Assembly: GCF_030733845.1 (NCBI RefSeq)
Contig: NZ_CP132313.1
Span: 1-64,000 of the forward strand
Reading direction: 5' to 3'
DNA from: Shinella zoogloeoides
GTDB lineage: Bacteria > Pseudomonadota > Alphaproteobacteria > Rhizobiales > Rhizobiaceae
DNA: 64,000 nucleotides
The notes under the pieces: generated by a model
Database searches by the model: none
The model's input: only the letters and a program-made list of their open reading frames with translations
What the model was told of the DNA's origin: nothing
Program-made: the position numbers and the translations under genes
Shown: one piece after another, positions 61,343-64,000 of the stretch
How the letters are laid out: each line of letters starts with the position of its first letter
Position numbering within the stretch: the stretch's first letter is position 1

Positions 61343-63097
61343 TCAGTCCTTGGCCGTGCCGAGGGCGAACGTATCGGCGAGCACGCGGTAGACGTCGCTC
61401 TGTTCCATATAGCCGCGGAAGCCTTCCGCGCCGGGGCCGGCCGCCTGGAGCACGATGTCGTCGACGGCATGCACGCCGGTGTCCTCGTCCTTGGGAATGT
61501 TGCCCGTGACGAAGACCGCGCCGGGAACGTCCTTGTAGGCTTCGTTGGCGATATACTCCTTCGCCTCGTTCTGCACGGCCGGAACGAACGGGCCGTCGAG
61601 CTTGGGACGGAAGGTCTCGTAGTGATCGGGACCATTATTGGCGGCCAGGAACAGGCGGCGCGAGACATCGACGCGGTCGGGGTAGCCGTCGCCGTCCTTG
61701 TCCTCGTAGTTGGGGAAGCCGGCATTGTCATAGGTGCCGACCTTCTCGCGCATTTCCGTGCCCGGCTTCTCGTCATCGACCGTGCCGATGATGCCGACGC
61801 CGTGCGTGTGGTCGCCCGTCACGACGATCAGCGTGTCGGGATTCTTGTCGGCGAATTCCCGGGCGACGGCGACGGCCTTGTCGAACTCGATCGTTTCGAT
61901 GAGCGCGCGATCCCAATCGAGGGGATGGCTCATCTTGTCGACCGAGGCGGCCTCGACCATCAGGAAGAAGCCTTCCGGGTTTTTGGAAAGCTTGTCGAGC
62001 GCGGCCTTCGTCATGTCGACGAGGCCCGGCTGGTTCGGAAACTTGTCCACGGTGCCCTTCTTGAGGAACTCGCGGTCGAGCGTCACATCCATGTTGCCGG
62101 TGTGGAAGAGGCCGAGCAGCTTCTCCTGGTTCGAGCCGGCCGCCGCGGCCAGTTCCGTCTTGTCGATCGCCAGCGCATAGCCGGCATTCTTGAATTCGGC
62201 GATATAGTCCTTGTCGTCCTTGCGCTTGGAACCCGGCACGTCCTTGCCGAGGAAGTAGGCCGAGCCGCCGCCGAGCAGCACGTCCGGCTTGACGTCGAGC
62301 ATCATGCCGACGATCTCGGCCTTGTCGGCGCGCTTGCGGGTGTGGGCAACGAGCGCGGCGGGCGTCGCATCCTCGACTTCGGCGGTCGTGACGATGCCGA
62401 CGGCTTTTTTCGTGGTGCGGCGCAGCGCCTCGGCAATGGTCTCGACCTTGGGATCGTCAAGGCTCTCCGGCGTGCGGTCGGCATAGACGCCGAGCGCGTT
62501 GACGCGCGACTTGTGGCCGGTCATGTAGGCCGATGCGGTGTTGGCGCTGTCGGTCGCGATCGAATGCGTGGAGGACGTGCCGATGAAGGCGACCGGCGGG
62601 ATGTCGTCCATGGCGAGGCGGCCGTCGGCCTTGCCCTCGGTCATGCCCTTGGACATGATGCGCGCGCCGGTGCGGTGGGCGACGGAGAGGCCGTCGGCGA
62701 TCATGAAGATGATGTTCTTGGCCTTCGGTTCCGCGACGGTCTCATAGACGTCCCAGGCGACCGACTTGGCTTCGCTGCCTGCCGAAACCTCGACCTTGTA
62801 GGCGCCGGCAACGCCGATCGTCAGGCCGCGCAGGATGAGCGCAGAGCCCAGCACCTTGTCCTCGGCGCCCTTTTCCTCGGCAACGAATTCGGCCTTCTTG
62901 CCGAAGACGGCCTCATAGTCCTGGCCGTTGACGGTGACCTTCACGTCTTCCGGCTTCACCACGGCATCGAACTCGACCTTGAAGTCGAAGGGCGAGCCGA
63001 CGAGGATCGTCGCGCGGTCGAGCGGATAGACGGTCGCCGCCTCGGCGGCGCCTGCGAGCATCGTGGCGGATGCGAGGGCAAGGAGAAGTTTACGCAT
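61343..63097 (-). CDS. phoA: Alkaline phosphatase (PhoA superfamily) with N-terminal extension
   Basis: This is a 584-residue exported phosphomonoesterase. A signal peptide (MRKLLLALASATMLAGAAEA) is followed by a beta-rich region of about 100 residues reminiscent of a DUF4198-like domain, then the phosphatase fold. The metal ligand Asp135 is in FMIADGLS, the nucleophile Ser184 in TDSANTASA, and further metal ligands in SVDKMSHPLDWDR and VTGDHTHGVG. A calcium-type loop DKDGDGYPD lies near the C-terminus. A partial PHO box lies about 53 bp upstream of the ATG. It is first in a leftward unit with the Zrg-like genes, which may supply its zinc. Confidence 0.9.
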   Translation of the reverse strand: MRKLLLALASATMLAGAAEAATVYPLDRATILVGSPFDFKVEFDAVVKPEDVKVTVNGQDYEAVFGKKAEFVAEEKGAEDKVLGSALILRGLTIGVAGAYKVEVSAGSEAKSVAWDVYETVAEPKAKNIIFMIADGLSVAHRTGARIMSKGMTEGKADGRLAMDDIPPVAFIGTSSTHSIATDSANTASAYMTGHKSRVNALGVYADRTPESLDDPKVETIAEALRRTTKKAVGIVTTAEVEDATPAALVAHTRKRADKAEIVGMMLDVKPDVLLGGGSAYFLGKDVPGSKRKDDKDYIAEFKNAGYALAIDKTELAAAAGSNQEKLLGLFHTGNMDVTLDREFLKKGTVDKFPNQPGLVDMTKAALDKLSKNPEGFFLMVEAASVDKMSHPLDWDRALIETIEFDKAVAVAREFADKNPDTLIVVTGDHTHGVGIIGTVDDEKPGTEMREKVGTYDNAGFPNYEDKDGDGYPDRVDVSRRLFLAANNGPDHYETFRPKLDGPFVPAVQNEAKEYIANEAYKDVPGAVFVTGNIPKDEDTGVHAVDDIVLQAAGPGAEGFRGYMEQSDVYRVLADTFALGTAKD

Positions 63098-63149
63098 GGG
63101 GAGTGCCTCTCTTGAGCGGTGCGTTGCCCCCTTGCGATAAGAACCCTCC

Positions 63150-63167
63150 ATGACAGGCGTATTACAT
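63150..63167 (-). promoter_or_regulatory. Candidate PHO box upstream of phoA
   Basis: Read leftward, ATGTAATACGCCTGTCAT matches 13 of 18 positions of the rhizobial/enteric PHO box (two TGTCAT-like halves 11 bp apart). It ends 53 bp before the phoA start codon. Activation by PhoB on phosphate limitation is inferred. Confidence 0.4.
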
Positions 63168-63288
63168 ATGACGAGCCGCGGTGGAAAAGCCTGCCTCCGC
63201 CTCTCACCGCGCCGGAGGCGGATGCGGTGTCGCTTGCGGACGGATCGATGTAGGTTGGCGGTGATTCTCAGCATCGACCCGCAGGCCC

Positions 63289-63957
63289 ATGGAAACGTCG
63301 CTCTATCCACCCGTCAAAACCTTTCTCGAAAAGGCCGGCTATGTCGTCAAGGGCGAGGTCGGCGGCTGCGATATCGTCGGTCTCAGTGAGGACGATCCGC
63401 CAGTCGTCGTGATCTGCGAGCTGAAATTGAGCTTCAATCTGGAACTGATCCTGCAGGCCGTCGACCGGGCCGCGATCTCGGACGAGGTCTGGATCGCCGC
63501 GAGGGTTTCGGCCAAGGGCAGGGGGCGGGAGGCCGACAGGCGCTACCGCGATCTTTGCCGCAGGCTCGGCATCGGCATGCTCGGCATTTCCGATGCCGGT
63601 GACGTCAGCATCATCGTCGGCTCCGTATCGCCCATGCCGCGGACCAACCCGAAACGGCGCTCGCGGCTCCTGCGTGAACATCAAAAGAGGCGTGGCGATC
63701 CGGCGCTCGGCGGCAGCACGCGCACGCCCCTCATGACGGCCTACCGCCAGCAGGCGCTCGGCTGCGCGGCAGCGCTGGAGGCCGGGCCGCTGCGCGTGCG
63801 CGAGATCCGCCCGGGCGTTCCGGAGGCCGGCAAGATCCTGCTTTCCAACGTATACGGCTGGTTCGAGCGGCTTGACAGGGGTGTCTATGGGCTGACGGAT
63901 GCCGGTCGCGAGGCATTGCGGCGATGGCCGCAGCCCGGCGTAGCGGCCGCCGAATAG
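63289..63957 (+). CDS. DUF2161-family PD-(D/E)XK-like phosphodiesterase
   Basis: This 222-residue protein resembles the DUF2161 family of putative phosphodiesterases with a PD-(D/E)XK nuclease fold. The core is GGCDIVGLSEDDPPVVVICELKLSFN, where Asp and Glu-x-Lys can form the active site, followed by ILQAVDRAAISDEVWIA. The C-terminal third carries a winged-helix-like stretch (RVREIRPGVPEAGKILLSNV, YGLTDAGREAL). It is divergent from phoA. No toxin or restriction partner is present. The biological role is unknown. Confidence 0.8.
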   Translation: METSLYPPVKTFLEKAGYVVKGEVGGCDIVGLSEDDPPVVVICELKLSFNLELILQAVDRAAISDEVWIAARVSAKGRGREADRRYRDLCRRLGIGMLGISDAGDVSIIVGSVSPMPRTNPKRRSRLLREHQKRRGDPALGGSTRTPLMTAYRQQALGCAAALEAGPLRVREIRPGVPEAGKILLSNVYGWFERLDRGVYGLTDAGREALRRWPQPGVAAAE

Positions 63958-64000
63958 CGCCTACGGGGATAGTGCTCCCGGCAAGCCATGCCTTGGTAAG

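Noticed and set aside
61469..63115. Rightward 548-codon frame opposite phoA
   Set aside because: Repetitive Asp/Arg/Gly/Val composition typical of an antisense shadow; phoA has a signal peptide and complete active site.

Overview
The window is high-GC DNA from an alphaproteobacterium, most likely a member of the Rhizobiaceae. The evidence is long runs of ABC and TRAP solute transporters, ATGA-overlapped operons, LysR/TetR/LacI/Lrp regulators beside catabolic genes, and a DUF1403-ScpB pair. That pair, together with the almost purely catabolic content, suggests a megaplasmid or chromid rather than the core chromosome; this is inference. No rRNA, tRNA, CRISPR array or insertion sequence was seen.

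Layout. 1-8372 (+): an amidase, a complete Dpp/Opp-type ABC importer, a TauE-type permease and a short-chain dehydrogenase in one tightly packed operon. 8436-14194 (-): a quinate/shikimate module (3-dehydroshikimate dehydratase of the QuiC type, an AroE-like dehydrogenase and a DctPMQ TRAP importer) facing a TetR regulator. 15206-21134: a LysR gene divergent from an aldehyde dehydrogenase / M19 dipeptidase / unknown protein / DUF3726 operon, which ends in a rearrangement scar fused to the tail of a zinc-type alcohol dehydrogenase.

21136-38561 is the most coherent block, a quaternary-amine (proline betaine/stachydrine-like) demethylation island. It holds a ProVWX-type importer, a Rieske demethylase with its ferredoxin reductase, two TMADH-like flavin demethylases, ETF beta/alpha to accept the electrons, and glutathione-dependent formaldehyde handling (Gfa plus class III alcohol dehydrogenase). 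It also holds a ProC-like and an Ldh-type imino-acid reductase homologue, a cupin of the DMSP-lyase type, and TetR and LysR regulators whose flanking regions contain clear inverted repeats.

38601-43647 holds Lrp/AsnC, diaminopropionate ammonia-lyase, a truncated M20 amidohydrolase, YCII-like, ankyrin and HbpS/GlcG-like proteins, and an ornithine cyclodeaminase homologue. 44019-48153 holds DUF1403, ScpB, an alpha/beta-hydrolase fused to a LuxR-type DNA-binding domain, and a methyltransferase. 48224-55164 is a ribitol-utilisation operon (LacI; ABC importer; ribitol dehydrogenase-like SDR; FGGY ribulokinase-like kinase) with twin palindromic operators.

55311-58735 holds a small protein, a polytopic membrane protein and three tandem anchored proteins of unknown function that look related to one another. 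58870-63097 holds a MacB/Lol-like ABC pair with a histidine-rich loop, a Cys-motif exported protein and an alkaline phosphatase. This set resembles the Zur-regulated Zrg system and may concern zinc or phosphate. The window ends with a DUF2161 nuclease-fold protein.
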